This document shows, piece after piece, positions 1 to 10,037 of a stretch of 64,000 nucleotides of DNA. Location of the stretch: positions 8,637,658-8,701,657 of the forward strand of contig JAPTHN010000018.1 of assembly GCA_026936325.1 (NCBI GenBank), written 5' to 3'. Position numbers and translations under genes: made by a program. The DNA is from Platynereis dumerilii (lineage: Eukaryota > Annelida > Polychaeta > Phyllodocida > Nereididae). Below the pieces are notes generated by a model. That model ran no database searches. It was not told where the DNA came from and worked only from the letters and a program-made list of their open reading frames with translations. How positions within the stretch are numbered: the stretch's first letter is position 1; the number at the start of each line of letters is the position of its first letter.

Positions 1-71
1 TATAGATGATCTCAAAAGTAACTCAATGCCCTCATGTGAGCTCGGGGAGGGGTAGGCAGGAGTTAGCTCGT

Positions 72-285
72 TTGGATGGATGGATGATTGAGGCTTTACA
101 TCCTGTATTTATGCGCTTGGTAGGCTAATTAGGACAGGAGGAGGACACAGCAATGAGGCGAAGGATGATTGAAACAGCCCTCCAACATACACCCAGGTGA
201 CCCGGTAAGAGCTGGATTCGAACCCTGGACCCAGCAATTGGCAGCAATAGGCACCCAGCATGCTACCACTAGTCCCCCGCGATAT
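72..285 (-). mobile_element. tRNA-derived SINE (CCATCC-tailed family)
   Basis: Read on the minus strand, it begins with a tRNA-like head with box B GGGTTCGAATCC and continues into a body containing 'ttgctgtgtcctcctcctgt'. It ends in repeats of CATCC. The body recurs eight times in the first 4.5 kb. Confidence 0.7.
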
Positions 286-286
286 A

Positions 287-398
287 TGTTGGACAGCAGT
301 TTCAATCATCCTTTGCCTCATTGCTGTGTCCTCCTCCAGTCCTAATAAGCCTACCAAGTGCATAAATATACGATGTTAAGTCTCATCCATCCATATAT
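287..398 (+). mobile_element. SINE body fragment (CCATCC-tailed family)
   Basis: This is a body-only copy in the opposite orientation, directly beside the preceding SINE, so the pair forms an inverted repeat around a tRNA-like loop. Confidence 0.65.
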
Positions 399-700
399 TT
401 TTATCCACCTCACAACCATATCAGTCAAACGTCAATACTTCCAGGAAAATCAGATTGACTGTCATTTTTTCATAGTCACATACTTAATTTTCATTAATTT
501 CCTGCATTTTACTGATCAGGAACTAATCTGACAAATTAACTATTTTCCTTATCCTTAATATGTCGTGTTAATCAAATGCTGTCAAATAACCTACAACAAT
601 AACTTTCCTGTATCGATTACGATCACATATAATATTTCTGCATTGTCATTGATAAAGCTACATGGTATCAAGGCAAGATTCACTCTCAGCACAAGATGGC
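399..700. other. AT-rich spacer, nothing recognised
   Basis: No coding pattern, RNA gene or repeat family member seen. The same holds for 886-1,646, 1,769-2,510, 2,880-3,249, 3,719-4,198 and 4,503-5,185, which are ordinary intergenic DNA. Confidence 0.6.
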
Positions 701-885
701 GGATGGATAATAGCGGCTTTACGCCCTGTATTTATGCACTTGGCAGGCTAATAAGGACAGGTACAGGAGGAGGACACAGTAATGAGACGAAGGATGATTG
801 AAACTGCCGTCCAACATAAGTCCAAGGTAAGCTGGTCAGAGTTGAATTGAAACCGGGACCCGCTTTACCAACCCTGCATCGATTT
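701..885 (-). mobile_element. SINE copy (CCATCC-tailed family)
   Basis: The body is at 701-820, followed by a degenerate tRNA-like head on the minus strand. Confidence 0.6.
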
Positions 886-1646
886 GAACCCAAGTCACTT
901 TCAAACTCAAGTAGTCAAGTTCAAACCATTACAAATTCTTATCTTGAACTTCACAGTGACTAACTTTATGGCTACTCAATCAAATTCACTATCCAAATCA
1001 TAGTATCTTGGACTCTACAGTCTTTTCATAGATCCACACCAACAGAAAATATGGAATATTGAATAACAATAACATCCTTTGATCCCTGTCTCATTCATTC
1101 CAATTTAGTGGGAAAAAATCTCAATATTTCAATATTCCCAATAGCCTTTCATAAAGACTTCATTTATAGAATCTTTCGTAAAAACCAATTCATAAAACAC
1201 TCCATTCAGACTAAACTGAGACTCTTGCCTATAAAAGGGCAGAACCTGACTTCTATTTAGAATCATAATGGCAAAGGCATGACCCATGCAATTCCAAATC
1301 AATATCCCCTATAACAAATAACCCCCAGATGTGATATTACCCCCAGTGTGTAAAAAGTCTTTTCTACGGCAGTTCTGACTGAGAAAAATGAAAATCGATT
1401 CAATAACTGTTTCCTGCAGAGCTCAAGAGTGACTGCTCACTTCAGGTCTTTCAAGTCACTTTGCTGCTCATAAAGGTGACTTAAAGGTTGTAGATACATT
1501 TAGAACAAATTCTACAATGCTGTGAGAAAGTTATTCTTTTCGTTGGCATGCAAACATCAAATCTAGATAATCAGTATTTTACAACAGGATTTATAGGAAA
1601 AGAACAGGCTGGTATACAAGGTATAGGTAGGTTGCAAAGGATGATG

Positions 1647-1768
1647 GATGGATTAGATGGGTCTTTATGTCCTATGTTTATGCACTTGGTAGGCTAATAA
1701 GGACAGGAGGAGGACACTGCAATGATATGAGGCGAAGGGTGATTGAAACTGCAGTCCAACATAAGTCC
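1647..1768 (-). mobile_element. SINE body fragment (CCATCC-tailed family)
   Basis: Same ~115-bp body as at 72-186, without a clear tRNA head. Confidence 0.6.
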
Positions 1769-2510
1769 AGATGATAGATACATACATACATAGATGGACC
1801 ATGTACACAGATTGATATATCATGTCCAGAGCTAGTCCAGAGCTTCAGAGACAGATGGACAGACCCCAGACAAAATAAAACACAGAAATTTCATCTGAAG
1901 TTTATATTATACGTGTAAAGAGGTCCTTTTCAGAGCAGCAAGGGAATTTGGTCATTTTTAGAAATGTTTAATGGCCAAAAATTAATCTTAATCTGATTTA
2001 TCACACTTTCAAGTGTCTAAACTAATAGGCGTTCTGATGGAAATGCCATTTTAAGGATCGATAAACCTTTCCAAATTGTCATAACCATGATAATTTGGTT
2101 GTCACAACTGACATGAGTTGCGAAATTGCCAATTACTCATTTGACATGAAATGCAATTTAATTTAGAAACAGATTTTGCACGTTCGGGAACGGAGTCATC
2201 CATGCATCAGGGGGCATGTTGCCATGACAATTATGACGCTCTAATTGACAGCCAATCAAATTACACAATGTGCATGATGTAGGGTTGTGTTTCAGCCAAT
2301 CAAATGCCTTTATTAAATCACGTGATTGACATTGCCACTTTACTCAGATAATTAGAAGGCAATTGCCCAACTGACCCAGTTGTTACAGAGTTAATTGGTT
2401 TATTTTGAACAATTACTGATCCAGGTTCAAATCACTGCCCAGCCCTGAAGTAGTTCACACTGAATCACCATTACCTGATTAGTGATTACTGAATTAAATG
2501 TCTATATTGG

Positions 2511-2634
2511 GATGGATGAATGATTGGGGCTTTATGTCCTGTTTTTATGTACTTTGTTGGCTAATTAGGACAGGAGGAGGACACTACAATGAGGCGAAGG
2601 ATGTTTGAAAGTTTGAAACTGCCATCCAACTGTG
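2511..2634 (-). mobile_element. SINE body fragment (CCATCC-tailed family)
   Basis: Body copy facing the plus-strand copy at 2,690-2,879, forming a second inverted pair. Confidence 0.6.
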
Positions 2635-2689
2635 AACATGACAAAATGGGATTCCAAATCTTGACCCTCCGATAGAGCCTAGCATACTC

Positions 2690-2879
2690 AGTGGTTGGTA
2701 GCGTGCCGGGATCCCAATCGCTGGGTCCAGGGTTTGAGATGTTTTGATCCAGGTCCTATCGGGTCGCATGGGCTCTGTTGGACGGCTGTTTCGTCATTTG
2801 CCTCATTGCTGTGTCCTCCTCCTGTCCTAATTGGTCTTCCAAATGCATAACTACAGGACGTATAGCCCTAATCATCCAT
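2690..2879 (+). mobile_element. tRNA-derived SINE (CCATCC-tailed family)
   Basis: A tRNA-like head (AGTGGTTGGTAGCGTGC, then GGTCCAGGGTTTGAGA) joins the common body, ending 'aatcatccattc'. Confidence 0.68.
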
Positions 2880-3249
2880 TCACTCTACACAGACATCTAC
2901 ATTTAACAGTCTACACTTCAAAATTGTCCTCAGAATAACATTCCACAACTGATATCTGAGCTTTTCTCACACCGCATCATACCATTTTGAGCTATTGTTT
3001 TCCCAGAGCACGAAACATGTTAGCATTTCACATGTTGAGGTCACATGCATTTGCAATTGTATTCTCCACATGTTTTCTTTTTGTCTTTCATGCTATTTCA
3101 GTATGCTGAATTTCTGCAGTGCTGTGGGTGAACCAAATGTTATGAACTCAACTTGCAGTTGAACTTGGTGACAAAATATATAACCTCATGAGTTATCTTG
3201 TACAGAATTTTCCACTGAATAAAGAATTGCAAATAACTGTTTTAAATAA

Positions 3250-3372
3250 GATGGATGGATAAATGGTTAGGGCTTTAGGTCAGGTATTTATGAACTAGAT
3301 AGGCTAATCAGGACATGAGGAGGACACGGCACGGAGGCGAAGGATGATTGAAACAGCCATCCAACATAGACA
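3250..3372 (-). mobile_element. SINE body fragment (CCATCC-tailed family)
   Basis: Same ~115-bp body. It lies upstream of a GATA array that holds a MITE. Confidence 0.6.
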
Positions 3373-3421
3373 CTCAGTGATGATCAATCCAGCTAACAAT
3401 CCGATCTATCTATCTATCTAT

Positions 3422-3662
3422 CAGTGATGTAGTCGAGGCCGGGACATCCGAGGCCGAGACCGAGACATGAGCCTCCGAGGCCAAGGCGAGGCCGAGGCCA
3501 TCAAAATTTGGCCTCGAGGACGAGGCCAGTCCCGAGGCCTCCATCACTGGCCCAAAGACACCTGAGACCGAGGCAAGGCCAAGGATTTGGCATCCGAGAC
3601 CGAGCCAAGGCCGAGGCCATCAAAAAATGGCTCTGAGGCCGGCCTCGAGACCTCCAACACTG
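3422..3662 (+). mobile_element. hAT-type MITE made of CGAGGCC repeats
   Basis: It is GC-rich and built of 'cgaggcc' units. Its ends are CAGTGATGT and AACACTG, and it is flanked by ctatctat on both sides (8 bp, though inside a GATA array). It is about 85% like the copy at 55,205-55,469, which has an unambiguous 8-bp duplication. Confidence 0.75.

Positions 3663-3718
<56 letters not shown>
3663..3718 (+). repeat. (TATC)n microsatellite
   Basis: Uninterrupted CTAT units continuing the array at 3,403-3,421 that was split by the MITE insertion. Confidence 0.95.
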
Positions 3719-4198
3719 AATCTATGATCTATCTATCTGTCTGTGATCATCAGACCTATATTTCAATATACTATCTCTAATAAATTCCATATCTATATAG
3801 GATCCTTATCACACCAGCTGTGACTATAGGCACTGTAGTTCTAATACTTTGATGACCTGTTAATTACATGCTTTGATTCGAAATGAGCTCTGCACATCTG
3901 TGGTGGCCCTGATTAGAATATTTTCTTTGTAATTACAGCCTAATTAACACCAAGGTCACACGTAGATTTACTATGCTAAACTCTGTGTGCTATAGTGACT
4001 AGACGACAATGGACTGAGGTATGACAGTGGAATATATACATGCAGACTACATAGCCTTAGCCCTATAGCATTGTGAAAGTTGCACAATGATGGCCTCAAA
4101 AAGTTTAGATAATTTATTGTTTTTATGCAAAGGACTGTATGTCCAGTCATGCTGGCTCTTTTAATCAGTTAACAAACATCAATCAATCAATAATATTT

Positions 4199-4199
4199 C

Positions 4200-4263
<64 letters not shown>

Positions 4264-4268
4264 GTTTG

Positions 4269-4315
<47 letters not shown>

Positions 4316-4338
4316 GTCTGTCTGTCTATCTGTCTATC
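4199..4338 (+). repeat. (TATC)n microsatellite with TGTC variants
   Basis: About 35 CTAT/CTGT units. Translated frames such as 'SIYLSIYL' are artefacts of this repeat. Confidence 0.95.
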
Positions 4339-4384
4339 TTCATATTTTTTCTACCAGCTCAGCTGAACCAACACCAATGCACTG

Positions 4385-4502
4385 TACAAGCTGTATGTTG
4401 GACAGCAGTTTCAATCAACCTTTGCCTCATTGCTGTGTCCTCCTCCTGTCCTAATTAGCCGAAGCGCAGAAATACAGGACGTGAAGCCCTAATCATCCAT
4501 CC
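4385..4502 (+). mobile_element. SINE body fragment (CCATCC-tailed family)
   Basis: A plus-strand body copy following a GATA microsatellite, ending 'aatcatccatccat'. Confidence 0.6.
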
Positions 4503-5185
4503 ATGCTCTCAACTGTAGATCTATTCCTTGTTAGTTAACTGCTAATTATGTTTCTTCACATTACTCATAACTTTAATGTAAACAATCATAACATTATTTA
4601 ATTGTCATATATGACAAATTAGTCTGTTACATGTATAGCACTTTGATGAGTTTTAATGTTATTACGATTTCACATGTTTGATATTCCAATTAATTGTTTC
4701 TTTGTTCAGTAATTTATTACAACACATCATGGACATATCACTGCAATAAAATCTCTTGTGTGGGCTATAATGATCATGTAAATGTCACTTGTTAATTCAC
4801 ACAACCTTTTAAACGTTTTTCTCAATTCAATAGACAGAAACATATCTTTTTAAAATGCATGTAACATTGTCACAATGAATCAAACAAAATCAGGGCTAAA
4901 ATCATTAAAATACTAAAAATAAAGCAATGATTGTTATTATATACTTCATGAATATTCATTATCTAAACATGCCATATTTGGCATATTAGGACTATGTTTA
5001 TTTGGTGGATACATGACTCCATGTTTGACTTCCAGTGTTTTACATGTTCAATGTCACTGGGTAAATGTCACAAGTCAATGCTAATCATTGTAACATGTTA
5101 CACTTTTCAGGCCAATGTCATCATCTATATAAATTAAGCATGGGTAACAACAATATCCTGTTTTGAATGAAAGATACCAAACAGT

Positions 5186-5195
5186 AGATAGACAG

Positions 5196-5227
<32 letters not shown>

Positions 5228-5350
5228 GCCGACAGACAGACATAGAGCATAGATAACATGGTTGGAAGATAGGTCCACATAGACAGACAGATAAACAGAT
5301 GATAGATAGATAAATAGATAAATAAATAGATAAATAGATAGATAGATAGA
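5186..5350 (+). repeat. (TA)n and GATA-rich low-complexity stretch
   Basis: A TA run at 5,200-5,227, then interrupted GATA/AATA units up to about 5,350. Confidence 0.9.
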
Positions 5351-5619
5351 TTGGACTACATTTGGTTACGGATAGAAAGGTAGGTAGATTTGATTTATAG
5401 ACAGAATGATGGATATTAGATATAGAGTAGAGAGCTAGATACATTGATCTAGACAAGCAAGCTCTTTAAAAAATCTCTCAACAATTAGCCTACAACACTT
5501 TCAAGTTATCAGAGGAAAATTTTCATTCATTCCACAATAGGCCTAACACTGGCCTCATTGAAGAATTGCTAAGTTTGAATTGTACAGGAAAGAGAAAATA
5601 ATATTTCATATTTTCCTAC

Positions 5620-5779
5620 CTCACAGCACTTCTGAAGTCATCCCAGTTGCCTTATATGGTAAAATCCAATGACAGGTAAATCCAGGTGTTTTACAAATCA
5701 GCAGAAAAGTCAGGTCAAAAAGGCGACAGGTGATCTCTCTACCAAGGTAATCCAGAAAAGATCAAAGGCTATGTTGTAC
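5620..5779 (-). other. Possible non-coding exon of an undetected minus-strand gene
   Basis: On the minus strand, GTTTTATTTCACAG precedes and GTGAG|GTAGGAAA follows a 160-bp segment without a long frame. A good donor (CGAA|GTAAGTTTG) ends a GC-richer stretch at 7,176. Together they could be 5' untranslated exons of a gene continuing left of the window. This rests on splice-like motifs alone. Confidence 0.22.
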
Positions 5780-5883
5780 CTGTGAAATAAAACACTTTTA
5801 AATTACCTGATTTTTCCATTTTACCTGCTTGTTGCACATTTTAAACAGACAACGACAATAATATTTTACTAAAAGCCTTTTAA

Positions 5884-6727
5884 GGTGGTTCGATACTCGT
5901 GAACATTCCAAGATAGGATTTCTTAAAAATAGTTTAAAATGATCCAGAATATAGTTTATAGCAAGGATATACAAACAAAAGTGGTCGCTACCAGCCTTTC
6001 TTTCAGAATATTTGAGGTTATATTAAAGAAAGTCAATCCATGCAAACCTGAAAAACTCAATTTTTTTCTTATTTTTTTTACTTTGAAGTTTTCCCTGCGA
6101 TTCAGTGGCCATTCATCCTATGTTATCAAATGAAGCATGGAATTAAAGAGGACAGTTTCATGGAAAAGCCAATGAAAATTTCAGAGAGATATATTTAGTT
6201 TAAAGAAATTTTCTAGGGGTTTGAAACAAAAGTTTTGATTTTAAAATTTTTTATCTTTTTATGAATCATAGCACTAAAAAAAAACGACGAGATAGAATTT
6301 TCTATTTCTTTGTCATCTGTTTCCAAATTAAGTCAGGAACAATATAATGATACTGACAATACTTCCAACGGGCCTGGAAATTGATATAAAAATGTATTTA
6401 TATAACAAAGTCATTTTTGCGAAATTAGACATGCTTGCCGTAAATCGCCTGTAAAAAAATTCTATTCTGAGTATCAATCTGAATCTCCGGCTGTACGTAG
6501 TCCTCTTCATAGCGCATCTCTTGCTTCAAACGAGAAGTCTCTAACCCTAATAGAAGTGGCACAAATCGAAAACGAAGCGGCCGTCGCATAAAATTCTCAA
6601 AATTGAAAAAGATGATGAAGCAGTGACAGCAGAGCTCTGCTGCAATGGTGACGTTACGATAGATAGGGCCTGCCTGGCTGCGCGTAAATGTGCGTAAATG
6701 ACACATTTACATGAGTAGCGAGCCACC
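5884..6727. mobile_element. TTAA-flanked terminal-inverted-repeat element, copy 1
   Basis: Ends GGTGGTTCGATACTCGTG and CATGAGTAGCGAGCCACC are inverted repeats, flanked on both sides by TTAA (5,880-5,883; 6,728-6,731). A TTAA duplication is characteristic of piggyBac-type elements. It is 844 bp with no transposase frame, so it is non-autonomous. A second copy is at 24,804-25,648. Confidence 0.8.
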
Positions 6728-6731
6728 TTAA

Positions 6732-7665
6732 AGCAAAGTTAATTTTATATGAATTTCTTGCAAATAGGCATTCACAGCTCTTAACATAGCCTACTAGTGC
6801 TATATATTTTTGTTGTAATTCTAGAAAAATATATCAATATTATTACACAGCATGCACGTTATTTTACTTAAATTACTTATTACTAGACATGTTCAATATT
6901 CTTAAAAGGAAAATATTAAGCTAACTTAAGTTTGACCACAAATCACAGTTACCATCATTTAGGCCTAAGCTCAGTATCAGAGCTCAGTTGAGAGCAACAA
7001 TAGCTCAACTCCCCAGCTGAACTCCAGCAACAGAAGTCACAACAGATGAAATATTGTTCAAATTAAACTCTCCAAGCTTTGTAAAGACGGAATTATAAGC
7101 TAAAACAACTACCAGACACCATAACCAACATTAGAGTGAACCTCTGTTAAGAATTATAAGAAAAAACAAACTTACTTCGAGCAGAAAACAGTGATTTTAG
7201 TCCAGTAAACTCCAGCACATCCACACAGCACCGATTCACTGATTGTTTTGAAACTGATGGGTAGTTCTGCTGATTTACCGCGGGGTGGAGCAGTGGTAGA
7301 CGTTGGTGCTAGTGCTGCTCTTTGTTGCAGTGGATGGGTGAAGTACTGCAGACATTCTAATGGAACCTTAATTCTCAGAAACAGGTTTGTGGTTTTGACT
7401 TTTACCTTAACAGTAACAGTAACTTGAAGCACATGGCCACAGGTGACAGGACCAAACTGAAAGAGTCTCTTGAGTCTATGGAGTGTTGTTTGAGACTTGA
7501 GTCTTACCTACATCAGACATCATGTCAGTGCATGAATAACACATGACAAACACATGACAAACTTCAACTTTGAAACTTGTATTTCTCTTTCTTATACAAT
7601 TCTTTATTTTGGTTTGGACCTGTGCTTTCACAGTGCTTGAAGAAAACTTCAATCATTAACTGTTA
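6732..7665. other. Intergenic stretch, no confirmed gene
   Basis: It contains an 86-codon minus-strand frame (7,172-7,432) in GC-richer DNA that ends at a donor-like site, but no conserved motif. It could be a first exon of a neighbouring gene. I do not call it. Confidence 0.4.
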
Positions 7666-7809
7666 CAGGGGCGCGTATCTAGAAATGGCCTAGGGGGGCC
7701 ATTACATGGGGTGAATACGGGGCGCTCCGCGGCTTTTCCTATCTCTTCCATGTTAATTTTTGGCCTGGGGGGGCATGGCCCAATGCTCCCCCCCCTAAAT
7801 ACGTCACTG
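7660..7809. mobile_element. hAT-like MITE with G/C runs
   Basis: It starts near CAGGGGCG and ends CGTCACTG. An atcattaa direct repeat is on both sides (7,652-7,659 and 7,810-7,817). The interior (GGGGCGCTCCGCGGC, then AGGCCA) matches the copy at 34,404-34,537 in inverse orientation. Confidence 0.6.
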
Positions 7810-7885
7810 ATCATTAAAAAATGTGTCCATTTGAATTAACTTTACACTAAACTGTCTTCTAATTGTTCAAATGCCAATGAATTTA

Positions 7886-8155
7886 TAATGACTGACATTG
7901 GCGTATGGGAGGGGGTGGCAGGGGGGGGGGAATCGCCCCCCCCCCCCACCAAAAGTTTGGGAAACAGTAAGATTCGGGCAAAAAGACTTAAAAATTCGGG
8001 CAGATGATTAAATAAAAGCTATTGAAAATTAATGATTTCCAGGCAATTTCATTTGTAATGGTATTAAATCTAGATCTTGAAATTCGGGCAAATGTCGCTC
8101 GCCCCCCCCCCCAAAGAATCGCGCGTCCCTTACGCCTATGATGACAGGCTTGACT
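7886..8155. repeat. G/C-homopolymer-rich foldback repeat
   Basis: Inverted ends (TTGGCGTATGGG ... CCTTACGCCTATGA) enclose long runs of G and C and two 'attcgggca' boxes. Probably a MITE; the family is not identified. Confidence 0.45.
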
Positions 8156-9140
8156 GCTTCAAAATTGGAAATGAGGCATTCTAATAGTCAGCCTCTGGAT
8201 GGGGGGAGGGTCATGGGTACAGGATTCTAAAGTAAAATGGCCGAATGGCTAAGGAACAGGAAATTCAGGAGTAAAATGGCCAATTAAGGGACATGGATGG
8301 CATACAACGCCATCCAGAGCTGAGGGACAGGGGATTCAAAATTGAATTACAAAAACTGCAAAGGACAGAGAATTCTAAGTAAAATGAACAATGGACAGGG
8401 AGAGGCAAACCCATACAGAACCTGGAGGATTCTATAGTTCTCTAACTTCTCTTCCAGTCCATGTGAGAGAATGTTATAGATCAAGTCAGTTTTTCTCAAG
8501 AAGCCTCATGCCACAGAAAGAGGACTAGCTACATTGTGCTTTTAAAATATCATCGCTTTGGGGGTCTTGTATGTTGCTTGATATGGTATGAGAGTCCTGC
8601 ATTATATTAGGTAAATAGGCTACTACCCTGTGCAATGCTAACCTGGACTTGGCTGTGTCAGTTTTCCTGACAGCATGATCACTGCCATGGCCATTTGAGG
8701 AACATTGTTAGTTCTGTTCATTCCTCAAGGGTTCCTCAAGGCTTGGGCTTAAAGCTGCTGAGCGTGCCGCCTTCTTGGAAAACTTGCAAACAAAATGTGG
8801 ATTTCAGCAGGACAGCGTTCTGTGGGATTTCAATGCTGGCCTGCAACTGATATCAACATTTTACTTGTCATGATGCAAGTCTCTGATTGGCCACTTTGTT
8901 AAAAGACTGATATCAGGAAAGGCAGAAAATGGAGGCCTCAAGAGAACATTCCACTTTCGTCTGCTGAACAGCAGACAAAGGTGGAACATTAAGAACATTC
9001 TTAAATGTGCATTTATATTTAAACAAGTTACATCATATGCCTCCAATTTATGCCCTCTTAAATCTAAATCAAGGATTATACAATGTTTTGATGCTCATTA
9101 GTATGAAGATCTTTTCCCTCAGCAAACTTGCAAAGTCCTG
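8156..9140. other. Spacer, nothing recognised
   Basis: Some short degenerate 'aaaatggc' repeats at 8,230-8,400. No gene or RNA seen. Confidence 0.55.
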
Positions 9141-9300
9141 TGTCCAGGTGGTTGAGTGGTTCAACACTATCCTTGTAATTTTGAGGTCCAGGGTTCGATT
9201 CCGCTGCCGGGCAATACTTGACGGCTTGGTTTAAATTCCTACTAACAGGGAGCCCTTGGTGATAGACAGGTTGCAAAATGGCCAAGCAAATGGAACTCAG
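9138..9300 (+). mobile_element. tRNA-like SINE fragment
   Basis: 'aggtggttgagtggttcaa' resembles a box A region, and GGGTTCGATTCC at 9,190-9,201 is a box B. The body is unlike the other SINEs in the window. Confidence 0.5.
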
Positions 9301-9427
9301 TTTGCATTCTGAGCATTGAAACTCCTACTTCATCTTTCTATGTACTGAGCATGTTAAATTGGTCCTATTAGTATTAGTACTTGGGATATTCGATTATCTA
9401 TGCCTCTGATGAAATTCTCAAATTAGC

Positions 9428-9682
9428 ATGATTTTGCTATCAACGGCTGGTAACGGGTCAATAAGTTTCTCTTTCAGTCTTTCAATTATCAATTTCTTGT
9501 TCAATTATATAATTCTTGTTTCAACTGACTGGATACTTTTCTCAACATTGGGGATCCTCAGCAGCGGCAATTTTTTTGCCATCGAGGATTCCCTTTGCTC
9601 TTTTTTCTTATTTTGTACTGTTATTATATGTAATGTATATTGTATGAGAAAAAAATAAACGAGTCTGAGTCTGAGTCTGATA
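9428..9682 (+). mobile_element. LINE 3' end with (GAGTCT)n tail
   Basis: A pyrimidine-rich stretch ending AAATAAACGAGTCTGAGTCT is typical of 3' ends of CR1/L2-type LINEs, which end in short tandem repeats rather than poly(A). No coding part is visible. Confidence 0.55.
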
Positions 9683-9734
9683 ATAATCCCACATTTTAAA
9701 TAACAGGTTCATAAAATGTGAAAACCAACCTCAA

Positions 9735-9895
9735 TTGTGGTGACAAAAACCTTTATTGGTAAAACTACACCAAGGTCCAAATCTACAAAATATTTTAGCC
9801 ATACTGTGGTGTACATACTTCAAAATATATAAATTCCATAAAAATATATAATCACAAGAGTAAACTGTTATCAAATTCAAAAAATTGTATTCAAA
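9735..9895 (-). terminator. 3' untranslated region and poly(A) signal
   Basis: Minus-strand AATAAA lies at 9,752-9,757, about 140 bases past the stop codon, in an AT-rich stretch. Cleavage is inferred about 15-20 bases further on. It is the first canonical signal after the stop. The cleavage point itself is not visible. Confidence 0.6.
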
Positions 9896-10037
9896 CTATA
9901 AAGAACACTGTTTATCCAAGAAACTGTAGACCTTCCACTCTATGTCATGAGTTCTGTAGTAGACTGCCCAGTTGTTTTTGGTGATGCTGCAATTTTCAAC
10001 ATTGTCCTGGTAGCAGTCTTTGTAGAGTTTCAAGGCA
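9896..10037 (-). CDS. Exon 21: block 4, C unit and stop codon
   Basis: Residues 1,716-1,762, then TAG. DCYQDNVENC ... KQC gives C-x7-C-x27-C, with an NCS sequon. The acceptor is a run of T followed by CAG. It ends QCSL, with no transmembrane segment or GPI-like tail, so a secreted product is favoured. Confidence 0.9.

Noticed and set aside
4139-4454. SIYLSIYL frames
   Set aside because: Translation of a TATC microsatellite.
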